Assembly: GCA_964496035.1 (NCBI GenBank)
Contig: CAZBXI010000011.1
Coordinates: 1-34,999, forward strand
Direction: 5' to 3'
Source of the DNA: EX4484-217-1 sp964496035
GTDB taxonomy: Archaea > Thermoproteota > Thermoprotei_A > EX4484-217-1
DNA length: 34,999 nt
Part shown: positions 22,536 through 30,019 of the stretch, one piece after another
Numbering within the stretch: the first letter of the stretch is position 1
Layout of the letters: every line of letters begins with the position of its first letter
Made by a program: the position numbers and the translations under genes
The notes under the pieces: generated by a model
Databases searched by the model: none
What the model saw: the letters and a program-made list of their open reading frames with translations, nothing else
What the model was told of the DNA's origin: nothing

Positions 22536-23429
22536 TTACTTCTTAATGTGGTCAATTACAAACTTAGCTATTTCATCTGCAGGATTTATTCCAGTAGCTT
22601 TTTGAAATCCTCGCCAGAGAGGAGCAGCGTTTACTTCGAAAACCACATAGCTGTTTTCAGGGGTTTCAGCTATATCTACACCAGCGTAGTACAGGTTTAA
22701 GGCCTTAGCGGCTTTTAAAGCGAGTTCTTCAACTTCAGGTATTTTAGGCGCTTTAAGAACTTTTGCTCCTTGAGCAACATTGGTTTTCCACGAAGTATAT
22801 GATATTCTATAGATAGATCCTAAAACTTTATCCCCTACAACGAAAACACGTATGTCGCGTTGAGGTTTTCTAATGTATTCTTGAACATATAATGGCTGAT
22901 TTATTGAGAGAAGAACTCTACCTATATTGTATGCTACATCTGCTTCACTGGTTTTTATGGAACCGTAACCTAAAGAACCCATTAGGGGTTTTAAAACTAC
23001 TTCTTTCCATTCTTTAACCTTCTCCATAGCTAAAAGAACATCCTCAGTAACTGTAGTTGAAGGTACAGGGATACCGTTTTCCTTTAGTTTAAATAAACTA
23101 TAGAACTTATCCCTAGCAATAATCATAGACTCTATAGGGTTAATTGTGAAAACATCAAGGTCAGATAACACTTTTAGAGCTTGAATTCTTCTGAAAAACT
23201 GCTCTATGCTTAGAGCAAAACCTAAAGACCTTATCACTTGAGCGTCGGGAATATCGATACTCCTTAACCCGTAATACACTTTAACATTGCCCTTACGTAA
23301 TATTTCAACAGATATCTTCTGCATTCTTAAATAAGAAACCTTAGCACCTAGATTTTTCAGTGAAATTATGAGTTGTCTACAAGACCATGTAGGTATGGGT
23401 GCTTCGTGAATTAAAGCTACGTTTATCAT
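22536..23429 (-). CDS. RimK-family ATP-grasp ligase
   Basis: 297 residues. The ATP-grasp fold shows NGIPVPSTTV, VVLKPLMGSLGYGSIK (the lysine and glycine-rich loop that hold ATP), YVQEYIRKPQRDIRVFVVGDKVLGSIYR and the metal-binding VFEVNAAPLWRGF. RimK relatives join an amino acid, often glutamate, to a carboxyl group on a protein or small molecule; archaeal members include the cofactor glutamate ligases MptN and CofF and LysX/ArgX of the LysW pathway. No LysW gene is nearby, so the substrate is open. The C/D sRNA lies just downstream on the same strand. Confidence 0.87.
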   Translation of the reverse strand: MINVALIHEAPIPTWSCRQLIISLKNLGAKVSYLRMQKISVEILRKGNVKVYYGLRSIDIPDAQVIRSLGFALSIEQFFRRIQALKVLSDLDVFTINPIESMIIARDKFYSLFKLKENGIPVPSTTVTEDVLLAMEKVKEWKEVVLKPLMGSLGYGSIKTSEADVAYNIGRVLLSINQPLYVQEYIRKPQRDIRVFVVGDKVLGSIYRISYTSWKTNVAQGAKVLKAPKIPEVEELALKAAKALNLYYAGVDIAETPENSYVVFEVNAAPLWRGFQKATGINPADEIAKFVIDHIKK

Positions 23430-23642
23430 TTCTCGGTTACCGTGAATTCTTCTAGTTTAAAATATTTCCCTATGCGTCTCTTTTATTTTTCTTAACATGG
23501 AAGTACTTCAGTTGATAAGTTTAAGGGGAATATCTTAAACTATAGTCAAAATGTTTTCGCTATGTTTTCTAACCTTACGGGTTAGATTTAATTAGTTTTA
23601 TGGCTAAAATTATTCTCCGCAAGTGATGCACGGAGATGTAAA

Positions 23643-24656
23643 ATGGATATTTTCCAGATAATACCACTGCTAATAATAATACCTATGCTTGCCCTTATAC
23701 TGAGCAATATTAGCACATCATATATAGCTAGGTTAATGAAGAAAAAGGGTATTATGGGTGTAGATGTTCATAAGCCCCATAAACCTAAAATACCGGAAGG
23801 ATGTGGGCTAGCAATAATGTTGACAGTTATACCTTGTTTGTTTTTAGCATTATTCTTTGATAGCAGTTTATGGCTCAAAGTACTAGCGTTGGCACTTACT
23901 TCCTCATTTGTAGGGATTACAGGTTTACTTGATGACCTAAGAAAATTAGATGCAGTTACTAAAACTTTGCTAACGTTTTTAGCGATAGTCCCCATAATTT
24001 TTCTTAAGGTATATGTACCTAAACCTATGTTACCATTCATAGGTACTACAAGGTTAACATTAGTTTACTTAGCAATAATGCCTTTTGCTATAGCTGTAAC
24101 TTCGAATGCTGTAAACATGATAGATGTTTTTAACGGAGTTATGCCGTCCTCTATGATCTTCAGCTTTACTGCATTACTTGTATCCTCAATAATTAAATCA
24201 ATTAACAAAGGTTTCGACTTATTCGCGATATACGCTTCAGCGATAATGTTGGCTACACTATTAGGGTATTTTCGATATAACAAATATCCTGCGAAAGTCT
24301 TTAACGGAGATGTAGGTAGCCTATTTGTGGGCGCATATTTTGGGGCTTTAGCTATAATAGGTAGACTTGAAATAGTAGCTATGACCGCCATGATGCCGAT
24401 GATTATGAACGGGTTTAACATAATAACTTCAATTAAAGGTTTAAAGGAAAGACATGAAATAATTAGACCGACCATAGTCAAGAGTAACGGTTTAATTTAC
24501 GCAAACAGGGCTAAAGAAGCTCCTATGACTTTGGCTCATTTATTCACTCTTAAATCTCCTTTAACAGAGAAAGAACTTGTAGAATCCTACATGGTATTGT
24601 CCCTATTCTCATGCATCTTGGCTATAATTATGGCTATTTTGACTTACTGTATTTAA
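23643..24656 (+). CDS. GPT/MraY-family UDP-sugar:polyprenyl-phosphate sugar-1-phosphotransferase
   Basis: 337 residues, about 10 membrane helices. Motifs: HKPHKPKIPEG near 43-52, GLLDDLRKLD with the Asp pair at 97-98, SNAVNMIDVFNG at 154-165, and FNGDVGSLFVGAYFG near 219-233. These make the metal and nucleotide site of the family that moves GlcNAc-1-P (or similar) to dolichyl phosphate, the first step of archaeal N-glycan assembly. GGAGATG precedes the ATG at 23643. The C-terminal 48 bases overlap the convergent unknown gene. A position near the frameshifted glycosyltransferase is not close enough to suggest co-regulation. Confidence 0.92.
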   Translation: MDIFQIIPLLIIIPMLALILSNISTSYIARLMKKKGIMGVDVHKPHKPKIPEGCGLAIMLTVIPCLFLALFFDSSLWLKVLALALTSSFVGITGLLDDLRKLDAVTKTLLTFLAIVPIIFLKVYVPKPMLPFIGTTRLTLVYLAIMPFAIAVTSNAVNMIDVFNGVMPSSMIFSFTALLVSSIIKSINKGFDLFAIYASAIMLATLLGYFRYNKYPAKVFNGDVGSLFVGAYFGALAIIGRLEIVAMTAMMPMIMNGFNIITSIKGLKERHEIIRPTIVKSNGLIYANRAKEAPMTLAHLFTLKSPLTEKELVESYMVLSLFSCILAIIMAILTYCI

Positions 24657-25568
24657 ACACCTAAGAACATATTCCATAAGTAAGAGTAAGTATATTGGGG
24701 CAGAAATAGGATCTACGTTAATGTTTAAGTCTAGTACATTCTCAATATTACACGTAAATTTAAGATATCTATAGGAGAGTTCTTCAACACCTGTTCTGCA
24801 AACAACATAAGTTAACTTAGTACGTGGTTGCGGACATTCTTCAAATATTACGCTTAAACCGTAACTATGAAGCTTATCCCTTAAATCATAGGGTATTAGG
24901 TAAAGGTAAGTATCAATTATGTCCTTAAGATAGCCGGGTGCGATGAATGCTACATGCTCTCCCTTAACAACCTTGGCGATAATGTTGTCGATGATATTTC
25001 TATACTTGTCAAATAAGCTATAGACAATACTGGCCATATCCTTTACTTCACCATATAATCTAGAAGATCTTCTAGTTACTACATTTTCCGGTAACGTTTC
25101 TATGGCTAGAGATGAAAGATACATTGCATATCCTAGATTGTTTTCGAATAATGTGCTACCGAAATTTAATTTAACAACGTTAGGGTACTTTACCCCCTTA
25201 GGGATGTTTTCTGATAAGACTAACATGTTAATATTCAGAAGCCTGTAAATGTCATATAGTCTTTTTAGGCTATTGGGATTGCTTGTTATTGCTAATAAGT
25301 TATAATTTCTTCTATAGGGTGCAACATGTGTTAGAAAAGAGGTTAGATCTAAAAGTGTGGGATGATGTTTTTCTATGTTTAGCGTAGTTAAAGTCCAGTA
25401 AAGTATTGATGACGGTATTTTCCTTAAGTACGAATAGGTAATTATGAGGTTGTTTTTAGATATAATGTCTTTTACTTTACCTGCTTCTTCAACGGTTACT
25501 ACTTTCTTTAATTTTCTTTCTACTTCAATTACTTCCCTTTTTATTTCTTCAATGATATCATATTTCAT
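24609..25568 (-). CDS. Unknown 319-residue protein coupled to MTA phosphorylase
   Basis: No family recognised with confidence. The sequence is soluble alpha/beta with repeated strand-turn-helix units: NLIITYSYLRKIPSSILYW, LLAITSNPNSLKRLYDIY, MLVLSENIPKG, and HVAFIAPGYLKDIIDTYLYLIPYD. This resembles a two-lobed Rossmann or sugar-isomerase (SIS)-like fold, but no catalytic motif is visible. The ATG at 25568 lies 3 bases after the MTA phosphorylase stop, with GGGAGG upstream, so the genes are translationally coupled. That suggests a role in methylthioadenosine or purine salvage. Its last 48 bases are antisense to the end of the GPT gene. Confidence 0.75.
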   Translation of the reverse strand: MKYDIIEEIKREVIEVERKLKKVVTVEEAGKVKDIISKNNLIITYSYLRKIPSSILYWTLTTLNIEKHHPTLLDLTSFLTHVAPYRRNYNLLAITSNPNSLKRLYDIYRLLNINMLVLSENIPKGVKYPNVVKLNFGSTLFENNLGYAMYLSSLAIETLPENVVTRRSSRLYGEVKDMASIVYSLFDKYRNIIDNIIAKVVKGEHVAFIAPGYLKDIIDTYLYLIPYDLRDKLHSYGLSVIFEECPQPRTKLTYVVCRTGVEELSYRYLKFTCNIENVLDLNINVDPISAPIYLLLLMEYVLRCLNTVSQNSHNYSQDA

Positions 25569-25571
25569 GGT

Positions 25572-26378
25572 CTATAGGAGTGCCTCCCTAAGTATTTCAT
25601 CGTATTTCACTAGCGGCTCTTTAGGTATCCTAGGTATCAGCGCAAGTAATAGTTTCTTTGCTTTCTCAACGTTTTCAGCCATAACCTTAGCTACCTCGGA
25701 AGCTGTTACAGGTTTTTCAGCCCAAACATCGTAATCTGTAACCATGGCTATTGTAGCATAACATATTCCTGCTTCTCTCGCTAAAATAACCTCCGGGACA
25801 AGTGTCATACCTATAATGTCTGCCTTAAATACTTCCTTAAATAGTCTTGATTCTGCTCTTGTTGAGAATCTCGGGCCTTCAATGCACACGTATGTTCCTC
25901 TATCATGAACTCTTATGTTAAGTTCTTTAGCAGTCTCTATTATGATTTCTCTAAGTGGTTCACAGAATGGATCTGCCATTGAAAAATGTCCTACAACACT
26001 GCCTTCGAAGAATGTGTATTCCCTTCTCTTAGTAAAGTCTATGAACTGGTCGGGTATAACGAAGTCTCCTGGCTTATAATCTTCTCTTAAACTTCCTACT
26101 GCTGAAACAGCTATGATCTTATCTACACCGAGCGATTTTAGAGCCCATATGTTTGCTCTATAATTTATCCTATGAGGCGGTATCTTATGCCCTTTACCGT
26201 GTCTTGGTAGAAAAGCTATTCTTCTACCGGAATACTCTCCAATAACAATGTTGTCGGATGGAGGCCCATAAGGGGTGTATATTTTCACCTCTTCAATTTT
26301 CTTAAAGGCCTCTACATCATATAGCCCGGAACCGCCGATGATACCTATTTCTGCTTTCTCCTTAACCGGAACTAGCAT
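25572..26378 (-). CDS. mtnP: S-methyl-5'-thioadenosine phosphorylase
   Basis: 268 residues with the PNP/MTAP fold: IGIIGGSGLYD near 12-22 (phosphate site), RHGKGHKIPPHRINYRANIWAL, CIEGPRFSTRAES near 151-163, and VTDYDVWAE near 208-216, whose Asp residues select adenine over guanine and hypoxanthine. It splits methylthioadenosine, a polyamine by-product, into adenine and methylthioribose-1-phosphate. The phosphoribosyltransferase lies upstream on the same strand (about 70 bases), which could reuse the adenine; the unknown gene follows after 3 bases. This is a coherent salvage unit. Confidence 0.95.
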   Translation of the reverse strand: MLVPVKEKAEIGIIGGSGLYDVEAFKKIEEVKIYTPYGPPSDNIVIGEYSGRRIAFLPRHGKGHKIPPHRINYRANIWALKSLGVDKIIAVSAVGSLREDYKPGDFVIPDQFIDFTKRREYTFFEGSVVGHFSMADPFCEPLREIIIETAKELNIRVHDRGTYVCIEGPRFSTRAESRLFKEVFKADIIGMTLVPEVILAREAGICYATIAMVTDYDVWAEKPVTASEVAKVMAENVEKAKKLLLALIPRIPKEPLVKYDEILREALL

Positions 26379-26446
26379 AAAGATTCACCTCTAAGCCTCA
26401 AAGCTAAGATAGTGTTTAAGAATATAAAAAGTGTAGCTAACAATTC

Positions 26447-27115
26447 TTAAGGTAAAACAAATTTATCATTTACTTTCTTAAGAAATCCCTCTTCAGTAAG
26501 GCATTCAATGGCATCTCTGTAATATGCCTCTCCAACATCAATACCATACCATTCTTTAAACTTCTCAACTATTTCATTATATGTCCATTCTTTCTTAGCT
26601 TTCCCTTCTTCACCTAGCATTCTACGTAAAAACTGGGTAACGTCTTCTAGTCTGGTCCACGGATATTGAAACCATGTCCATTCTTTCACCTCAACAACAT
26701 AATAGTCTGGCTTAAATTTTGCTACGGGAGATATCCACTGAAGTGCTGCTATCCTCAGTTCATCAGGTTTCCATTCTTTCTCTATAAACTTCTTAGCTAG
26801 AAGTAGAGACTCTCCTGTATCGACAATATCGTCTACGAGCAATGCTTTCATACCTTTAAGGTTTAGCTTATACTCAAACTTTATTATTGCTTTTTCAGCC
26901 ATTTTAGCTGCTTCCGTCCAGTGCTGGCTCTGTATTGAAACAAGGTTTTCTATTCCTAAGAAGTCGCAAAGAAGTCTTGCTGGAACATAGCCACCACGGG
27001 CAACAGCAATCACTATGTCTGGCTTGTAACCTGATTCCTTGATTTTCCTAGCAAGCTTCCTTGACCAAGAAACTATTTCATCCCATAAGACTAATTTGGT
27101 TTTCACTTTAACCAA
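26447..27115 (-). CDS. Purine phosphoribosyltransferase, probable adenine type
   Basis: 222 residues. The type I phosphoribosyltransferase core shows VIAVARGGYVPARLLCDFLG near 35-54 and the PRPP-binding ALLVDDIVDTGESLLLAKK near 90-108. After about residue 165 a small C-terminal helical domain follows (KEWTYNEIVEKFKEWYGIDVGEAYYRDAIECLTEEGFLKK), a feature of crenarchaeal adenine phosphoribosyltransferase-like proteins. It makes a nucleotide from a free base and PRPP. Position next to MTA phosphorylase, which releases adenine, favours adenine as substrate, but hypoxanthine/guanine cannot be excluded. Confidence 0.88.
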   Translation of the reverse strand: MVKVKTKLVLWDEIVSWSRKLARKIKESGYKPDIVIAVARGGYVPARLLCDFLGIENLVSIQSQHWTEAAKMAEKAIIKFEYKLNLKGMKALLVDDIVDTGESLLLAKKFIEKEWKPDELRIAALQWISPVAKFKPDYYVVEVKEWTWFQYPWTRLEDVTQFLRRMLGEEGKAKKEWTYNEIVEKFKEWYGIDVGEAYYRDAIECLTEEGFLKKVNDKFVLP

Positions 27116-27288
27116 AATATCTCCCTAAATCACATTATTTAACCAAATATATAAATCTAATCTTGGAACTTACTCTCACATGTATGTAAGTATTTCAATA
27201 TCTATTTAATGTCAATATATTTGACTAGAACATATTTTACAAAACCATTATTACCTATGACAATGTTAGGAGAACGAGGAGAACAAAT

Positions 27289-27720
27289 ATGGCACATATA
27301 AGTAGGATTCTTGTAGGAATAGATGGCTCGGAGGTTTCTGAAAGAGCACTCGAAGTAGCGATAGAGCTATGTAAGAAAACAGGAGCAGAACTGTTAATAG
27401 CACATGTTATTGAAAAACCTCCAGTGTTAACTATTGTTAGAACACAGGAGGAACTTATTGAAAGAGCTCTTAAGGAGTATGCTGATAGGTTACTAGCAAG
27501 AGCGCTGTTTAAAGCTGAAAGAGAGGGTGTTAAGGCAAAACCTCTTCTATTAAAGGGGAAACCAGGACCACAACTATGCGAGGCAGCTAATAAGTATGGG
27601 GTAGACCTAATAGTTGTCGGTTCGAGAGGTTTGGGTACTATTAGTAAATTTATAGTTGGTAGCGTATCTGATTTCATTGTAAGACACTGTACGAATAGGT
27701 CTATACTTATAGTCAGGTGA
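27289..27720 (+). CDS. Universal stress protein (UspA family, ATP-binding type)
   Basis: 143 residues. RILVGIDGSEVSERALEVAIELC opens the Rossmann-like fold, and VVGSRGLGTISKFIVGSVSDFIVRH ends it. The latter holds the G-2x-G-9x-G-S motif of ATP-binding Usp proteins exactly. Such proteins form dimers and act in stress or energy sensing. The ATG at 27289 is preceded by AGGAGAACGAGGAG. The gene is single, divergent from the phosphoribosyltransferase, with an AT-rich gap of about 170 bases holding both promoters. Confidence 0.93.
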   Translation: MAHISRILVGIDGSEVSERALEVAIELCKKTGAELLIAHVIEKPPVLTIVRTQEELIERALKEYADRLLARALFKAEREGVKAKPLLLKGKPGPQLCEAANKYGVDLIVVGSRGLGTISKFIVGSVSDFIVRHCTNRSILIVR

Positions 27721-27940
27721 TTTACTTAATTGGGAAAAGGAATCACGTTGAATTAACAAACTGGCGAAGATAAAAGCACCTTAAAATGGAGAAAAACTTC
27801 TAAGCATGTAAAAAGAAAAACGCTAATGTTAGTTTATGCTTGCTTTCTTCGTATTTTATAAAGGCTAGCTAAATTAAGCTTTATAGAGAATGTAAAAAAT
27901 ATTAAGAGTTTTATAAGGTATTAAATCAGCGGTGAAGAAA

Positions 27941-28504
27941 ATGAACGTTCCATTGCTCATAGAACTATTTGTTAGATTCCTTAAGGTTGGTATTGTCGGG
28001 TTTGGCGGCGGCTGGGCTATACTGCCCATAATCGAGAGAGAAGTTGTTGAAGAAGCTAAATGGCTTTCTAAGTCAGAGTATTTAAACTTAGTTGCTATAG
28101 CTGGCTCCACTCCGGGTCCTGTCGCTGTTAACGCTGCTACATATGTCGGCTTCAAACTTGCAGGGCCTCTAGGGGCATTTGTAGCTACTTCAGCGGTTAT
28201 TTTGCCGCCTTTCACTATAGTTTCCCTAATTGCTTATGCTCTTGCTACATACATTACCAATAGGTTTGTTCAAGCATTACTAAATGGTTTAAAAGCTGCT
28301 GTTATAGGATTGATTATTTTAGCATTGTTTTCAACAGTAAAAGGAACGTATGTGGCGCTACCTAAAATACCTCAAATATTATCGATCATAGTAATAGCAG
28401 TATTTGTTATAGTTTCAGTATCAGTGTTTAAAATACATCCACTATTCTCATTGCTAGCATCGGCATTGCTGGGCCTTATCTTAGGCTTTCTTAAAGTATG
28501 GTAA
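27941..28504 (+). CDS. Half-size chromate-ion-transporter (CHR) family protein
   Basis: About 187 residues forming one CHR domain with about 5-6 helices: FLKVGIVGFGGGWAILPIIEREVV, then the SEYLNLVAIAGSTPGPVAVNAATYVG signature, and a hydrophobic C-terminus. Single-domain members usually come as tandem pairs that form the transporter; here no partner lies in the window. I chose the ATG at 27941 since GGTGA (27931-27935) lies 5 bases before it; a GTG at 27932 overlaps that site. Substrate might be chromate or sulfate but is unproven. The upstream gap (27721-27930) holds TATA-like TTTTATAA near 27911 and nothing else I could identify. Confidence 0.85.
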   Translation: MNVPLLIELFVRFLKVGIVGFGGGWAILPIIEREVVEEAKWLSKSEYLNLVAIAGSTPGPVAVNAATYVGFKLAGPLGAFVATSAVILPPFTIVSLIAYALATYITNRFVQALLNGLKAAVIGLIILALFSTVKGTYVALPKIPQILSIIVIAVFVIVSVSVFKIHPLFSLLASALLGLILGFLKVW

Positions 28505-28657
28505 GCGCTGAATTACCTTTATGTCATAAAACACATAGTACATCATTTAATTAAGATTTAATTAAGACAATGATGTAGCTCTAAAAAGCATGAAAATGAG
28601 TTCTGATCCTAAGTATTTAGAGGGGCACGATAGAAGTAAAGAAGGTCATTATTTTGG

Positions 28658-28742
28658 TGCGGGGGGTGGGATTTGAACCCACGCAGGCCTACGCCATCGG
28701 GGCCTCAGCCCGACCCCTTTGTCCTAGCTCGGGCACCCCCGC
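28658..28742 (-). tRNA. tRNA-Leu (GAG)
   Basis: Class II tRNA: acceptor GCGGGGG/CCCCCGC, anticodon stem TCGGG/CCCGA with loop CTGAGGC (anticodon GAG), a long variable arm TGGCGTAGGCCTGC and T-arm GTGGG-TTCAAAT-CCCAC. No intron. Discriminator A73; CCA encoded at 28655-28657. CTTTATAAATG on the minus strand near 28770 is the likely TATA box. Confidence 0.94.
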
Positions 28743-28907
28743 GCTTCAGTAATGCTTTATTTCCCTTATTCATTTATAAAGTTAATTAATGAGGCAGGGG
28801 TTTTGTATCCAAGCGCATATTTTGCTTCTTCATATAATAACGGCTTTAGTACTAAAATCTAAGCTTCTCAGAAAATCTTAACTTTTTCCGTAGGGAGGAA
28901 GAGTTGG

Positions 28908-28980
28908 AGCCGCCGGCGGGATTTGAACCCGCGACCACCAGCTTACGAGGCTGGCGCTCTACCTGCTGAGCTACGGCGGC
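28908..28980 (-). tRNA. tRNA-Thr (CGT)
   Basis: Acceptor GCCGCCG/CGGCGGC, D-arm GCTC/GAGC, anticodon stem CCAGC/GCTGG with loop CTCGTAA (anticodon CGT) and T-arm GCGGG-TTCAAAT-CCCGC. No intron. Discriminator U73; CCA encoded at 28905-28907. The TATA-like CTTTAAAC (near 29008-29015) lies inside the first codons of the divergent thiL frame if thiL starts at 29000. Confidence 0.95.
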
Positions 28981-29020
28981 TCCCTAGATTGTTTCCTACA
29001 TGTTTTGGGGTTTAAAGGTT

Positions 29021-30019
29021 ATGGTTATGCTTAAAGACTTAGGTGAAAGGGAGGTTCTCAATAGGATAAAGGATTTGATTGTAAGTTCACGGTATTTACC
29101 ATTTCCAGATGATGCCATTTCCATGCGTGTTGATGAGAGGTTCTTTATAGTAAATATTGACGGTTTCAGCTTTAAAAGTGCAAGATACTACTGGATGGAC
29201 TACTATGATGTTGGATGGAAAGCAGCATCAGCTTCCATAAGTGATGTTGTTGCTAAAGGAGGTAAGCCTGCAATTACTTTATCTTCTCTAGGAGTTCGTA
29301 GAAGCATGAACATAAGGGGGCTAAGGAAAATTATCCGCGGTTTAAGAGATTCTTCAAAGTACCATTCAGCATTATATCTTGGCGGCGACTTAAACGAAAC
29401 ACCTAGAGATGAATGGATAGACGTAGTTACGATAGGTATTTCGGAAACACCTCCAATACCTAGGAAGAGTAAGAGACCATTAAAGGAGGGAGACCTTGTC
29501 CTAACATGGGGCTACTATGGCTTAACAGGTGTTGCTCTACACGCACACTACAATAGAGTAGATATAACACCGTGGAGAAAGGTCCTAGATAAGACGAAAA
29601 GACCCAAGATAAACCTTGAAGTTCTGGAAATATTTGAAAACTTAAACGAGTACATACGTTCATCAGAAGACGTAAGCGATGGGCTTGCGGAAACACTTTG
29701 GGATTTAAGCAAAGCAAATAATGTAGGTTTTAAGATATCAAATATCCCTATAGAGGAAGAGGTGCTTGAGTACTCAAAAACGTATAATCTAGATCCGCTA
29801 AACCTAGCTTTATATGGAGGTGAGGATTACAGCATAGTTTTTATCGTCGACAGAAGTATAGCAAATAAACTAAGAGACTTAAAGATGGAATACGATAGCT
29901 TAGAAGTACTTGGCGAAGTAATATATGCTAAAGAAATATACGTTACAACGGAGAAAGAAAAAAGAACTATAAACAGAGGCTGGGAATATTTCAAGGATAA
30001 ACAAAGTACTAATACTTGA
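29021..30019 (+). CDS. thiL: Thiamine-monophosphate kinase (ThiL)
   Basis: About 332 residues. ThiL features: LPFPDDAISM near the start (phosphate/metal aspartates), the FSFKSARYYWMDYYDVGWKAASASISDVVAKGG block, YLGGDLNETP, SSEDVSDGLAETLWDL, LYGGEDYSIVFIV and the C-terminal INRGWEYF. It phosphorylates thiamine monophosphate to thiamine diphosphate, the last step of vitamin B1 synthesis. Starts at 29000, 29021 and 29027 are all in frame; 29021 and 29027 agree better with family lengths, and 29000 would overlap the tRNA-Thr promoter. The 3' end overlaps the proposed start of the radical SAM gene by about 20 bases. Confidence 0.92.
   Translation: MVMLKDLGEREVLNRIKDLIVSSRYLPFPDDAISMRVDERFFIVNIDGFSFKSARYYWMDYYDVGWKAASASISDVVAKGGKPAITLSSLGVRRSMNIRGLRKIIRGLRDSSKYHSALYLGGDLNETPRDEWIDVVTIGISETPPIPRKSKRPLKEGDLVLTWGYYGLTGVALHAHYNRVDITPWRKVLDKTKRPKINLEVLEIFENLNEYIRSSEDVSDGLAETLWDLSKANNVGFKISNIPIEEEVLEYSKTYNLDPLNLALYGGEDYSIVFIVDRSIANKLRDLKMEYDSLEVLGEVIYAKEIYVTTEKEKRTINRGWEYFKDKQSTNT

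Noticed and set aside
28574..28616. C/D-like boxes (ATGATGT, CTGA) on plus
   Set aside because: Only about 40 bases separate the outer boxes, and there are no proper internal D'/C' boxes.
28780..28862. Peptide-like plus-strand frame containing EAGVLYPSAYFASSYNNGF
   Set aside because: No start codon in frame and too short; probably chance between two tRNA genes.
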